Shown: in pieces, positions 1-8,096 of the stretch
How positions within the stretch are numbered: position 1 is the stretch's first letter
How the letters are laid out: every line of letters begins with the position of its first letter
From: Streptococcus sp.
GTDB taxonomy: Bacteria > Bacillota > Bacilli > Lactobacillales > Streptococcaceae
Direction: 5' to 3'
DNA length: 39,629 nt
Assembly: GCA_003521145.1 (NCBI GenBank)
Contig: DOTL01000042.1
Location: 1-39,629, forward strand
Position numbers and translations under genes: made by a program
The notes under the pieces: generated by a model
Told to the model about the DNA's origin: nothing
What the model saw: the letters and a program-made list of their open reading frames with translations, nothing else
Database searches by the model: none

Positions 1-145
1 TGTGGTATTCTTAATAGGTCTCATAAGTTCTTCCTAATGGTAGTTTTGTCGCTTTTCATTATAGTTCTTATGGGACTTTTTGTGTAGACTCAAAAAGCTC
101 TATAATCTCTACAGTGGTTTTACCCACTACAGAAATTATAGAGCC
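1..145 (-). mobile_element. Insertion sequence end, ISL3-like (partial)
   Basis: Read on the minus strand, position 145 begins a GGCTCTATAA terminal sequence that runs into a long imperfect hairpin (97-145, arms GCTCTATAAT and ATTATAGAGC). An AGGAAG ribosome site and an ATG at 24-22 follow, and the reading frame MRPIKNTT continues off the window edge. A terminal inverted repeat starting GGCTCT followed by a transposase gene fits ISL3-family elements of streptococci. Only the tip is present, so the family is a tentative call. Confidence 0.5.
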
Positions 146-167
146 ATTTTTTTCAAAATACTGAGAG

Positions 168-195
168 GCTGAAACGTTAGTGTTTCAGCTTTTTT
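168..195 (+). terminator. Rho-independent terminator
   Basis: Stem GCTGAAAC (168-175), loop of six bases, stem GTTTCAGC (182-189), then six T. It lies just inside the insertion-sequence boundary and probably ended the gene that once lay upstream. From here to the promoter at 290 I see nothing else. Confidence 0.7.
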
Positions 196-289
196 GTGGT
201 CTCGAAGAGTCTCACTGGTTGCTTAAAAGTTTTGCAATGAATAGGAATTTCCCAGTTTTTAAGTCTTTTACCAAGCGATACTATTTTTC

Positions 290-317
290 TTGAAAAATTG
301 TATCACTGTGCTATAAT
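290..317 (+). promoter_or_regulatory. Sigma-A promoter of the SPFH-family gene
   Basis: TTGAAA at 290-295, a 16-base spacer, and TATAAT at 312-317. A GGAGG ribosome site at 347-351 precedes the ATG at 359. Confidence 0.65.
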
Positions 318-358
318 AAAGCAAAAATTTTTTTAATGCTTATTTTGGAGGACTTAAC

Positions 359-1265
359 ATGCAAGCAACACCTCTCTTTTTAGTGATTTCCTTCTTGATT
401 ATCTTGGGAATTCTTATCATTCATCAGTATGCTTTACGTTGTATGTCAACAGTCAGTGGCTATCGTTGAACGTTTTGGACGTTATCAAAAAATCGCAACG
501 AGTGGGATTCATATGCGTTTGCCATTTGGTATCGATAAAATTGCCGCTTGTATTCAACTACGTTTGCTTCAAAGTGAGATTGTGGTTGAGACAAAGACAA
601 AGGACAATGTCTTTGTCATGATGAATGTGGCTACTCAATATCGTGTTAATGAGCAAAATGTTACAGATGCTTACTATAAACTCATGCGGCCAGAGGCTCA
701 AATTAAATCATACATTGAGGATGCTCTTCGTTCATCAGTTCCTAAATTGACGCTTGATGAGCTTTTTGAGAAGAAAGATGAAATCGCTCTTGAGGTTCAA
801 CATCAAGTAGCCGAAGAAATGACAGCTTATGGATACATCATTGTTAAGACCTTGATTACCAAGGTTGAGCCAGATGCTGAAGTTAAGCAGTCTATGAACG
901 AAATTAATGCTGCTCAACGTAAGCGTGTAGCAGCCCAAGAATTGGCAGAAGCTGATAAAATTAAGATTGTCACAGCTGCCGAAGCCGAAGCCGAAAAAGA
1001 CCGTCTTCATGGTGTTGGTATTGCCCAACAACATAAGGCTATCGTTGATGGATTGGCTGGATCTATCGCAGAACTAAAAGAGGCTAATGTGGGGATGTCT
1101 GAAAAGCAGATTATGTCTATTCTTTTGACTAACCAATATCTAGATACCCTTAATACTTTTGCGGCTAAAGGCAATCAAACCTTATTCCTACCAAATAATC
1201 CAAATGGTGTAGATGATATTCGTACCCAAATTTCGTCAGCCTTAAAGGCAGATAATAAAAATTAA
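359..1265 (+). pseudogene. Stomatin/prohibitin (SPFH) family membrane protein, frameshifted near its start
   Basis: Translation from the ATG at 359 (good GGAGG site) gives a hydrophobic anchor (MQATPLFLVISFLIILGILII) and then runs out of frame to a stop at about 479. The rest of the protein continues in another frame from about 423 to 1265. That frame contains the SPFH domain beginning QQSVAIVERFGRYQ, the DALRSSV and TLDELFEKKDEIA segments, and the Ala/Glu-rich coiled coil (AAEAEAEKDRL) typical of the family. Removing one base near position 420 joins the two. SPFH proteins scaffold membrane microdomains and proteases. As it stands only an anchorless 278-residue form starting at 429 could be made, so I call it a pseudogene; a sequencing error is the alternative. 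Confidence 0.75.
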
Positions 1266-1275
1266 GCACAAAAAG

Positions 1276-1300
1276 AAGCCAAATCTATACGATCTGACTT
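1276..1300 (-). terminator. Terminator of gloA
   Basis: On the minus strand a ten-pair stem (AAGTCAGATC with GATTTGGCTT, two G-U pairs) around a five-base loop is followed by a T-rich run. It lies directly past the gloA stop codon. Confidence 0.6.
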
Positions 1301-1307
1301 TTTTGAT

Positions 1308-1703
1308 TTATTTTTCTAGGAATTGCGTCAAACGGATAACTTCAATCTTATAGCCATCTGGATCAGTGATAAAGTAGTACATTTTTGGTTTTCCAGGAAG
1401 ACCTGAGAGGTCTGTGACAGTATAACCAGCCTCTTTGTGAGCCTGGTGTGTTGCTTCTAGGTCATCAACACCAACGGCGATATGACCATACCCATCCCCG
1501 AGTTCATAAGCTTCATGGTCGTAGTTGTAGGTTAATTCCAACTCGTAATCAGGATCATCTTCGAGTTGCAAGTAGACAAGGGTGAACTTATATTCTGGAA
1601 AATCATTTCGACGAGCTTCTTTGAAACCAAGAGCTTCTTTATAAAATTTAAGTGAGGCTTCTAGGTCCTTGACACGGACACAAGTATGTAGAAATTTAGT
1701 CAT
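1308..1703 (-). CDS. gloA: Lactoylglutathione lyase (glyoxalase I)
   Basis: A 131-residue single-domain VOC-superfamily protein. It matches glyoxalase I, which isomerises the hemithioacetal of methylglyoxal and a thiol cofactor in the cytoplasm, detoxifying a by-product of glycolysis. The expected metal ligands are visible: His6 (FLHTC), Glu56 (ELELTYN), His74 (YGHIAVG) and Glu121 (KIEVIRL). The typical ending TDPDGYKIEVI is also present. The start is supported by an AGGAG site eight bases upstream. It is a single gene transcribed against its neighbours and has its own terminator. Streptococci make little glutathione, so the thiol used in vivo is uncertain. Confidence 0.9.
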   Translation of the reverse strand: MTKFLHTCVRVKDLEASLKFYKEALGFKEARRNDFPEYKFTLVYLQLEDDPDYELELTYNYDHEAYELGDGYGHIAVGVDDLEATHQAHKEAGYTVTDLSGLPGKPKMYYFITDPDGYKIEVIRLTQFLEK

Positions 1704-1781
1704 GTGAGATACTCCTTTTATCTAATTCTGTAAGTTTATGATAGCATTTTGGAACCGTTTTTTCTAGTTTATGCTATTTTG

Positions 1782-1790
1782 TGTTATAAT
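1782..1790 (+). promoter_or_regulatory. Extended -10 promoter (TGTTATAAT)
   Basis: TGT directly before TATAAT (1785-1790) forms an extended -10 with no convincing -35. It lies upstream of the ROK kinase remnant, whose GGAGG is at 1808-1812. The same TGTTATAAT motif recurs elsewhere in this window. Confidence 0.55.
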
Positions 1791-1818
1791 GACGAAAAAT
1801 AATCTGTGGAGGACGCTT

Positions 1819-2713
1819 ATGACGATTTTAGCGATTGATTTTGGGGGAACACAGGTGAAGTCAGCACTTGTTTCAGAGCAGTTTGTCGTTGAAAAGAGTC
1901 TGCCGACGCAGTCATCCCCACAAAACTTAGAACAAGCTATTGACGTGATTGATCAGATAGTTACTTCACTTGAAGCAGACCTATCAGGCATAGCAATTAG
2001 TGTTCCAGGGATGGTTGATACTGAGGAAGGTGTCATTTATAATGGTGGCTTATTGAGATTCTTTCACGGCTTTCGTATTAAAGAAGGTCCTCAAAGCCAA
2101 GTACTATCTGCCTATAATGGCTCTTATTGATGGAAAAGCAGTGGCCTTGGCAAGAGCTAACTACAGGTCATTTGCAAGGAGTGACCAATGGTGCAGCCCT
2201 TGTTTTGGGTTCAGGTCTAGGTGGTGGATTTATTATTAATGGTAAACTTTTTCAAGGAAGCCACTTTCAAGCAGGTGAGTTGACCTTTCTGTTACCAGTT
2301 CAAATGGAAAAAGTTGATCCTTCATTGATGCGAGGCATGACTTTGTCGGCTGTCGGTTTAATCATCAAGGTAAATGAAGTGCCAGGTAACTCAGATTTAA
2401 AGGATGGTTTAGCCGCATTTAAGGCCATAAATGCAGGAGATAAAACAGTCTATTCACTTTTTGAAAGCTATTGCCGTAATCTAGCCATTACCATTTTGAA
2501 TCTTCAAACCATCTTTTATTTGGAAACCTTTGTTATTGGAGGTGGCATTTCAGCCCAGCCGATTCTTATCGAGGAGGTCAACCGCCAGTTTGATAAGGTT
2601 CACCATGAGATTAACTTTATTGGTAAAATTATTAACGTCCCAAGATTGTTGCTTGTCATCATCATAATGGAGCTAATCTAATTGGTGCAGCCTATTTTCT
2701 TAAGCAGAAATAA
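1819..2713 (+). pseudogene. ROK-family sugar kinase, broken by several frameshifts
   Basis: The N-terminal part starting MTILAIDFGGTQVKSALV (ATG 1819) has the DFGGT phosphate-binding motif of the ROK family. This family phosphorylates glucose, beta-glucosides or fructose. The frame breaks near 2105-2130, where the substrate-binding segment should be. The body continues in a second frame (GVTNGAALVLGSGLGGGFI, 2127 onward) and shifts again near 2645. The natural end reads NLIGAAYFLKQK in a third frame with its stop at 2711-2713. With two or more frame breaks this is very probably inactive. The family call is secure; the exact sugar is not known. Confidence 0.85.
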
Positions 2714-2770
2714 AAGGATACTAAAATCAATTACTGATAAAAATATACATAAAATACCTAACTTTTTTGA

Positions 2771-2798
2771 GGCGAGCGGTTAATTCCGTTCGTCTTTT
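2771..2798 (+). terminator. Rho-independent terminator after the ROK remnant
   Basis: Stem GGCGAGCGG (2771-2779) pairs with CCGTTCGTC (2786-2794), including G-U pairs, and is followed by TTTTA. Confidence 0.65.
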
Positions 2799-2809
2799 AC
2801 TGTTAAGAC

Positions 2810-2838
2810 TTTACGATTTTCAGAAAATTAGCTATAAT
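2810..2838 (+). promoter_or_regulatory. Promoter of the serC-serA operon
   Basis: TATAAT at 2833-2838 with a weak -35 (TTTACG, 2810-2815) at 17 bases. A TTGGAGG ribosome site follows just before serC. Confidence 0.6.
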
Positions 2839-2867
2839 AGGACCATTAAAATTTTGGAGGTGTCTTT

Positions 2868-3962
2868 ATGACAATTTATAATTTCTCAGCAGGACCTGCT
2901 ACATTACCAAAACCAGTGCTTGAAAAAGCCCAAGCTGAATTGCTTAACTATCAAGATTCCGGTATGTCCGTGCTAGAAATGTCCCACCGTTCTCCAGAAT
3001 TTGACAAAATCGTTAAAGATGCGGAAGCGACACTTCGTGAGCTCATGGCCATTCCTGATAACTATAAGGTTATTTTCTTGCAAGGTGGCGCTTCAACGCA
3101 ATTTACAATGGTCCCACTTAACCTCGCTCAAGGTAAGAAAGCTTATTACCTTGTAGGTGGTTCATGGGGTAAAAAAGCCTATACAGAAGCTGTTAAACTT
3201 TCAAAAACTATTCCTTTTGAACCAATTCTTTTGGCTTCTTCAGAAGAAACTGTTTACGATCACATCCCAAGTTTTGACCCAGCAACAATTGATCCAGAAG
3301 CTGCCTATATTTACTTGACAACGAACAATACCATTGAAGGAACAGCAATCTACGATTTGCCTGATACCAATGGTGTACCAATTGTAGCTGATATGTCTTC
3401 AAATATTTTGGCTGCTCGTTACAATGTTGAGGACTTTGCCCTTATCTATGCTGGTGCTCAGAAAAATATTGGACCTGCTGGTGTGACAGTGGTTATCGTT
3501 CGTGAAGACTTCCTTAACGACCAACCACAATTGTCTGCCATGTTGGATTACCGTATTCAAGCTGAAGCAGGATCACTTTACAATACACCACCATGTTTCA
3601 ACATCTATATTTCAAAACTCGTCTTTGACTGGGTTAAAAATGAAATTGGTGGCGTGGACAAGATGGCTGAAATTCAACGTGAGAAATCAGGACTTCTTTA
3701 CGATAATATTGAATCATCTGATTTCTACACAAACCCTGTCAAAGATGCAAAGGATCGTTCGGTCTGCAATATCCCATTTGTAACACCAAGTAAAGAGTTG
3801 GATGCTAAATTTGTAGCAGAGGCAGATGCTCATGGGTTCAAGAATATCAAAGGACACCGTTCAGTAGGTGGTATGCGTGCCAGTGTTTATAATGCTTTCC
3901 CACGTCAGGGTGTACTTGACTTGATTGACTTTATGAAGAAATTTGAAGCCGAAAATAAATAA
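2868..3962 (+). CDS. serC: Phosphoserine aminotransferase
   Basis: A 364-residue class V PLP aminotransferase, the normal family length. It converts 3-phosphohydroxypyruvate and glutamate to 3-phosphoserine, the second step of serine synthesis. Seen in the sequence: the N-terminal signature NFSAGPATLPKPVLE, the GGASTQF phosphate/PLP segment, the PLP lysine K199 in YAGAQKNIGPAG, and the C-terminal HRSVGGMRASVYNA. It is first in the operon; the acetyltransferase and serA follow with gaps of 12 and 18 bases. The pathway is completed by serA here and serB at 12543. Confidence 0.96.
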   Translation: MTIYNFSAGPATLPKPVLEKAQAELLNYQDSGMSVLEMSHRSPEFDKIVKDAEATLRELMAIPDNYKVIFLQGGASTQFTMVPLNLAQGKKAYYLVGGSWGKKAYTEAVKLSKTIPFEPILLASSEETVYDHIPSFDPATIDPEAAYIYLTTNNTIEGTAIYDLPDTNGVPIVADMSSNILAARYNVEDFALIYAGAQKNIGPAGVTVVIVREDFLNDQPQLSAMLDYRIQAEAGSLYNTPPCFNIYISKLVFDWVKNEIGGVDKMAEIQREKSGLLYDNIESSDFYTNPVKDAKDRSVCNIPFVTPSKELDAKFVAEADAHGFKNIKGHRSVGGMRASVYNAFPRQGVLDLIDFMKKFEAENK

Positions 3963-3974
3963 TTGGGTAAAGAG

Positions 3975-4532
3975 ATGGAAATTAGACAAGCCTTCCCAAA
4001 TGAAATTGGGGTTATCATGACTGTGATTGAGAGTGCTAGAACTGCTTTAGCAGAAGCTGGTAGCACCCAATGGCAAGGAGCTGATGGTTACCCTACTGAA
4101 GAAACAATCTTCGACGATGTCCTTAAGGGACAGGCCTATGTAGGACTCATTGATGGTCAAATTGTTTCTTATGCTGCGGTGGTTACTGATGGAGACCCTG
4201 CTTACGACAAAATCTATGATGGAGACTGGAAACATCACAATAAGCGCTACATTACTTTCCATAGGGTTGCTGTTTTGACTGGGGTTACGGGTCAAAGGGT
4301 TGCTCAAACCTTTATTCAAGGTCTTATTGAGGGAACTGATGCTCATGATTTTCGTTGCGACACACATGAAAAGAATCTTATCATGCAGCATATTTTGGAG
4401 AAACTTCGCTATGTCTATTGTGGCAAGGTCCCTATTGATGGTGAACGTCTTGCTTATCAGAAAATCAAAACCAAGCGTGAGAAAGCCTTTTATCAAGAAG
4501 TTGATGAAGCAGCTCACCACGGGATACATTGA
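3975..4532 (+). CDS. GNAT-family N-acetyltransferase between serC and serA
   Basis: A 185-residue protein with the acetyl-CoA acetyltransferase fold pattern: N-terminal MEIRQAFPNEIGVIMTVIESAR, a central strand pair YVGLIDGQIVSYAAV, and a region around FHRVAVLTGVTGQRVAQTFIQ where the acetyl-CoA loop lies. An in-frame TTG at 3963 would add four residues but has no ribosome site, so I take the ATG at 3975, which is preceded by AAAGAG. Its place between two serine-pathway genes suggests co-transcription. The substrate cannot be read from the sequence; a metabolite amine is the general family expectation. Confidence 0.8.
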   Translation: MEIRQAFPNEIGVIMTVIESARTALAEAGSTQWQGADGYPTEETIFDDVLKGQAYVGLIDGQIVSYAAVVTDGDPAYDKIYDGDWKHHNKRYITFHRVAVLTGVTGQRVAQTFIQGLIEGTDAHDFRCDTHEKNLIMQHILEKLRYVYCGKVPIDGERLAYQKIKTKREKAFYQEVDEAAHHGIH

Positions 4533-4550
4533 TTTAAGAGGAATAAAATT

Positions 4551-5729
4551 ATGGTATTTAGTGTAAAAACATATAACAATATTAACCAGATTGGTTTGAA
4601 GGAACTTGGAAATCATTTCCAAATTGATGGTGATTTAGCGGAAAATCCAGATGCCTACATCATTCGTAGTCAAAATCTCCATAATACCGTCTTCCCTGAC
4701 AACTTAAAAGCTATTGCGCGTGCTGGTGCGGGAACTAACAATATTCCAGTTGACGAAGCAACTGAAAAAGGAATTGTTGTCTTCAATACTCCAGGTGCCA
4801 ATGCTAATGCTGTTAAAGAAGCTGTTCTGGCCTCTATCTTACTCTCAGCACGTGACTATATTGCGGCCAATGCTTGGGTTAACACACTTAGTGGTGACGA
4901 TATTCCTAAACAAATTGAAGCAGGTAAGAAACAGTTTGCAGGTAGCGAGATTGCTGGTAAGACATTAGGTATTATCGGGCTCGGTGCCATTGGTGCACGT
5001 ATTGCCAATGATGCTTACCGTTTGGGAATGAAGGTCTATGGTTACGACCCATATGTTTCTATTGAAGCTGCCTGGAATATTTCTCACCATGTAAGACGTG
5101 TTTCTGATCTTAAAGAGATTTTTGAAAACTGTGATTATATCACTGTTCACGTTCCATTGACACCAGATACAAAAGGTACTTTCAATGAGGATGCCTTTAA
5201 CCTTATGCAAAAAGGAACAACTATCATTAACTTTGCCCGTGCAGAGTTGGTAGATAATGATGCCCTCTTTGATGCTTTGGAAACAGGTGTGGTTAAACGC
5301 TATATCACCGACTTTGGTACAGAAGATCTTCTTAACAAACCTAATGTGACTGTCTTCCCACACGTTGGTGGATCAACAGGTGAAGCAGAACTTAACTGTG
5401 CGATTATGGCAGGTCAAACCATCCGTCGTTTCATGGAAACAGGTGAAATTGTTAACTCTGTTAACTTCCCACGTGTGCAACAGGCCTTGGGTGCCCCATA
5501 CCGTATCACCTTGATTAATAAAAACGTGCCTAATATTGTGGCTCGTATCTCTACAGCGGTTTCTGATTTTAATATCAATATTGATAATATCATCAACCGT
5601 TCTAAGGGTGAATATGCCTATACACTTCTTGACCTTGATGAAACAGACAAGTCTAAGGTTGATGAATTGGTTGCTAAGTTTGAAGCTAGTGACAATATCG
5701 TTCGTGTGCGTTTGATTAAAGGTAAATAA
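4551..5729 (+). CDS. serA: D-3-phosphoglycerate dehydrogenase
   Basis: A 392-residue NAD-dependent 2-hydroxyacid dehydrogenase carrying out the first committed step of serine synthesis. The Rossmann motif GLGAIG is at residues 143-148. The substrate segment ARAGAGTNNIPVDEA and the catalytic histidine region FPHVGGSTGEAE are present. A C-terminal ACT domain (about residues 320-392, NIVARISTAVSDFNINIDN) is the usual place for serine feedback control. It is the short form of SerA lacking the extra ASB domain. The ribosome site AGAGGA precedes the ATG, and a strong terminator at 5742 ends the operon. Confidence 0.95.
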   Translation: MVFSVKTYNNINQIGLKELGNHFQIDGDLAENPDAYIIRSQNLHNTVFPDNLKAIARAGAGTNNIPVDEATEKGIVVFNTPGANANAVKEAVLASILLSARDYIAANAWVNTLSGDDIPKQIEAGKKQFAGSEIAGKTLGIIGLGAIGARIANDAYRLGMKVYGYDPYVSIEAAWNISHHVRRVSDLKEIFENCDYITVHVPLTPDTKGTFNEDAFNLMQKGTTIINFARAELVDNDALFDALETGVVKRYITDFGTEDLLNKPNVTVFPHVGGSTGEAELNCAIMAGQTIRRFMETGEIVNSVNFPRVQQALGAPYRITLINKNVPNIVARISTAVSDFNINIDNIINRSKGEYAYTLLDLDETDKSKVDELVAKFEASDNIVRVRLIKGK

Positions 5730-5741
5730 TAAGAGTTAATT

Positions 5742-5770
5742 GACAGGAACAAGAGATTCCTGTCTTTTTT
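5742..5770 (+). terminator. Terminator of the serC-serA operon
   Basis: Stem GACAGGAA (5742-5749), a seven-base loop, TTCCTGTC (5757-5764), then six T. The next promoter begins at the end of this T-run. Confidence 0.85.
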
Positions 5771-5778
5771 GTTATAAT
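5770..5778 (+). promoter_or_regulatory. Extended -10 promoter placing the start of ogt at the transcript end
   Basis: TGTTATAAT, with TATAAT at 5773-5778, sits right after the serA terminator. The ATG at 5785 is only six bases beyond the -10 hexamer, about where transcription should begin, and no ribosome site is visible. Confidence 0.55.
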
Positions 5779-5784
5779 AAAGAC

Positions 5785-6255
5785 ATGCTTTATCGTCAGT
5801 ATTATTTATCTCCTATTGGACGCTTGTGCTTGGTGGCAAGTGACCAAGCACTTTATGGCATTTGGTTGGAGGGGCAAAAACATTTTCAGGCAGGAATCAA
5901 GGAAGAGGAGCTAGTAGACAATTCAAATCCTATCTTGAAAATGACCAAGAATTGGTTAGAGGCTTATTTTAAAGGAAAGAATCCAAGTCCAGATATCCTC
6001 CCTTTAGCTGATAGAGGGACAGCCTTTCAGCTAAAAGTTTGGTCAGCCTTACGGGACATTCCTGTGGGTCAGAGCAGAACTTATAGTCAGATTGGTAAAG
6101 TGATTTCATGTCAATCGGCACAGGCTGTAGGAACTGCTGTTGGTAAGAATCCCTGGTTGATTCTCATCCCTTGTCATCGGGCTCTTCCTAGTAGTGGTCA
6201 TATAGGAAAATATGCCGCAGGAGAAGACGCCAAGCGTTTCTTACCTCATTTATAA
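5785..6255 (+). CDS. ogt: Methylated-DNA--protein-cysteine methyltransferase
   Basis: A 156-residue suicide enzyme that moves alkyl groups from O6-alkylguanine in DNA to its own cysteine. The active site IPCHRALPSSG is present with Cys130, preceded by the helix-turn-helix segment SRTYSQIGKVISCQSAQAVGTAVGKNP with its arginine finger. An upstream in-frame ATG at 5740 would lie inside the serA terminator, so the start at 5785 (MLYRQYYLSPIG) is preferred. That start matches the usual N-terminus. The transcript may be leaderless (see promoter). Confidence 0.9.
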   Translation: MLYRQYYLSPIGRLCLVASDQALYGIWLEGQKHFQAGIKEEELVDNSNPILKMTKNWLEAYFKGKNPSPDILPLADRGTAFQLKVWSALRDIPVGQSRTYSQIGKVISCQSAQAVGTAVGKNPWLILIPCHRALPSSGHIGKYAAGEDAKRFLPHL

Positions 6256-6313
6256 GGCATTAGGTTTGACAATCCTTAGACAGATATCTTATGTTAGAAA
6301 AAAGGAGAAAAAC

Positions 6314-6667
6314 ATGTATACTTTTTATGAATATCCCAAATGTAGCACTTGTCGTAAGGCAAAGGCAGAACTCAATCAATTAGGTTTAGATGTTGAATCT
6401 ATTAATATTAAGGAAAACCCACCTTCGGCTCAATTTTTAAAAGAGCTTTTGGAAGAGTCAGATTTAGAACTTAAGAAATTCTTTAATACGAGTGGTCAAT
6501 CCTACCGCTCTCTAGGTTTAAAGAATAAGTTGCCAACGCTATCTCTTGATGAAGCTGTTGAACTCTTAGCTTCAGACGGTATGTTGATTAAACGTCCTAT
6601 CTTGATTAAGGATGGTAAGGTTTTACAGGTTGGTTACCGTACGCCATACCAAGACTTAAATTTATAA
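6314..6667 (+). CDS. ArsC/Spx-family thioredoxin-fold protein
   Basis: A 117-residue protein of the arsenate reductase (ArsC)/Spx family, with CxxC at Cys10-Cys13 in YPKCSTCRKA. The typical segments INIKENPPSA, FNTSGQSYRSLGLKNK and LIKRPILIKDGKVLQVGYR are present. Proteins of this length and sequence (YusI type) are often annotated as arsenate reductase, but activity is rarely shown. The RPI motif, with its arginine, fits the reductase branch better than the RNA-polymerase-binding Spx branch. The start is set by AAAGGAG at 6301-6307. It follows ogt by 58 bases and could share its transcript. Confidence 0.85.
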   Translation: MYTFYEYPKCSTCRKAKAELNQLGLDVESINIKENPPSAQFLKELLEESDLELKKFFNTSGQSYRSLGLKNKLPTLSLDEAVELLASDGMLIKRPILIKDGKVLQVGYRTPYQDLNL

Positions 6668-6725
6668 AAAAATAAGCAGAAAATCTTGCCACAGTAAATA
6701 GAAGTATGGTAAGATTAAAACAGTT

Positions 6726-6796
6726 GCCGCTATAGTTAAATGGTATAATAGAGCAATGGTAATGCTCCGTTCCGAGTTCAATTCTCGGTGGTGGCA
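6726..6796 (+). tRNA. tRNA-Thr (anticodon GGT)
   Basis: The cloverleaf folds by eye. The acceptor stem GCCGCTA pairs with TGGTGGC and the discriminator A is at 6796. The anticodon stem GAGCA/TGCTC carries the loop ATGGTAA, giving anticodon GGT after U33, and the T arm CGAG-TTCAATT-CTCG is intact. CCA is not encoded. It stands alone and is followed by a terminator. Confidence 0.85.
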
Positions 6797-6808
6797 TCTG
6801 TGATAGAG

Positions 6809-6833
6809 TCCAGCCTTTGGGTTGGATTTTTTT
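6809..6833 (+). terminator. Terminator after tRNA-Thr
   Basis: TCCAGCC (6809-6815), TTTG loop, GGTTGGA (6820-6826), then seven T. Confidence 0.85.
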
Positions 6834-6948
6834 ATGTTCAAAGGGGCTGATTTATGTCTCTCAATTTTTCAAAAGAATTTACTGAAAACTCTTGCGATTC
6901 AAAAAAAAAGGAGTAGACTAATAGGTGATTAAACCTAGGAGGCAAGTT

Positions 6949-7323
6949 GTGAAATACTACGTTCAATTCATGTTGATTTGTTTGTTTGCCGTTATTGGTG
7001 AAGCTCTGTCAACATTCTTCAAATTACCTATTCCTGGAAGCATTATTGGCTTATTCTTGCTTTTGATTGCTCTTCAGCTTAAGTGGATTCGTCTACGTCA
7101 TATTCATGCTGTGGCAGAATTTTTAATTGCCAATATGACTATTCTATTTTTGCCAGCAGGTGTCGGTGTTATGGAACGTTGGAATGCTATTTCAGCTAAT
7201 ATTGTCCCTATTATTTTGATTATTATGGGAGCCTTGGTTCTTAATATTGTGGTGATTGCAGTAGTCGTCGGTTTCATCAAAAAACATTTTGAAGGTGATT
7301 ACGAGGAGGTTAAACGTGGCTAA
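6949..7323 (+). CDS. lrgA: LrgA/CidA-family holin-like membrane protein
   Basis: A 124-residue protein with four hydrophobic segments and the family pattern LPIPGSIIGLFLLL and NMTILFLPAGVGVM. LrgA/CidA proteins act in the membrane with LrgB to affect murein hydrolase export or pyruvate uptake and cell lysis. I place the start at GTG 6949, six bases after a perfect AGGAGG (6937-6942). A GTG at 6925 would add eight residues but has a poorer site. The gene overlaps lrgB by eight bases, which indicates translational coupling. In other firmicutes the pair is controlled by LytST-type systems; no such genes are in the window. Confidence 0.88.
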   Translation: MKYYVQFMLICLFAVIGEALSTFFKLPIPGSIIGLFLLLIALQLKWIRLRHIHAVAEFLIANMTILFLPAGVGVMERWNAISANIVPIILIIMGALVLNIVVIAVVVGFIKKHFEGDYEEVKRG

Positions 7324-8011
7324 TTTTTTTAACACACCCTTGTTTGGCCTAACACTTTCTGTACTAGCTTACACTATAGGGCTATTGACTCATCGCCGTT
7401 TCCCTAATCCTTTGACGACACCTCTTCTTGTATCGACTGCCCTGATTATCGTCATTTTGCACTATACAGGTATTTCCTACAAGGATTACTATGTTGGTGG
7501 CTCTTATCTTAACAGTTTAATTATTCCTTCAACGGTCGCGCTAGCAGTTCCTTTTTATAAAAATCTACACCTTATGCGCCATCACTATAAGAGTATTCTA
7601 ATTGGATCAACGGTTGCTTGTGTTCTAAATACGACTTACACGGCCTTGATTGCTAAGCTTTTTGGAATGGATTATTTTTTGGCTATTTCGCTCTTTCCTA
7701 AGTCTGTAACGACTGCCATGGCTGTGGGAATTTCGGAAAAAATGCAGGGGATTACGACGGTAACCTTGGTTGTAGTTGTTATTACGGGTATCTTAACCTC
7801 TGTCTTAGGTCCTGTCTTTCTAAAAATGATTGGGATTAAAGACCCAGTCGTTATCGGACTTTCACTAGGAGGAACCGGACACGCTGTAGGTACAGGAACT
7901 GCCTTCAGATATGGTCAGGTTGCAGGTGCCATGGGTGGTCTCTCAATCGCTGTAACAGGGATTTTATATGTCTTTATTAGTCCTATTGTGGCAAGTTTGA
8001 TTCTGAAATAA
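7316..8011 (+). CDS. lrgB: LrgB/CidB-family membrane protein
   Basis: A 231-residue multi-pass membrane protein. It has the family hallmarks FPKSVTTAMAVGISEK and the glycine-rich LSLGGTGHAVGTGTAFRYG near the C-terminus. The start is GTG 7316 behind GAGGAGG, inside the end of lrgA. The frame is open further upstream, but only through lrgA sequence. It forms a two-gene operon with lrgA, closed by a terminator at 8018. Confidence 0.9.
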   Translation: MANFFNTPLFGLTLSVLAYTIGLLTHRRFPNPLTTPLLVSTALIIVILHYTGISYKDYYVGGSYLNSLIIPSTVALAVPFYKNLHLMRHHYKSILIGSTVACVLNTTYTALIAKLFGMDYFLAISLFPKSVTTAMAVGISEKMQGITTVTLVVVVITGILTSVLGPVFLKMIGIKDPVVIGLSLGGTGHAVGTGTAFRYGQVAGAMGGLSIAVTGILYVFISPIVASLILK

Positions 8012-8017
8012 AAAATT

Positions 8018-8047
8018 AAGGTTTGGATAGGTTCTCCAAGCCTTTTT
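8018..8047 (+). terminator. Terminator of lrgAB
   Basis: Ten-pair stem AAGGTTTGGA (8018-8027) with TCCAAGCCTT (8035-8044), then T residues. Confidence 0.8.
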
Positions 8048-8080
8048 AGCTGTGAAAAGCAAGCAAAATCTGACCTTTTA

Positions 8081-8089
8081 TGTTATAAT
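8081..8089 (+). promoter_or_regulatory. Extended -10 promoter of the HAD-gyrB unit
   Basis: TGTTATAAT with TATAAT at 8084-8089. The first plausible ATG is at 8097, seven bases beyond the -10, and there is no ribosome site. This suggests a leaderless or nearly leaderless transcript. Confidence 0.55.
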
Positions 8090-8096
8090 TAAAGTT

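Noticed and set aside
3963..3974. TTG start for the GNAT gene
   Set aside because: No ribosome site precedes it; the ATG 12 bases later fits the normal N-terminus.
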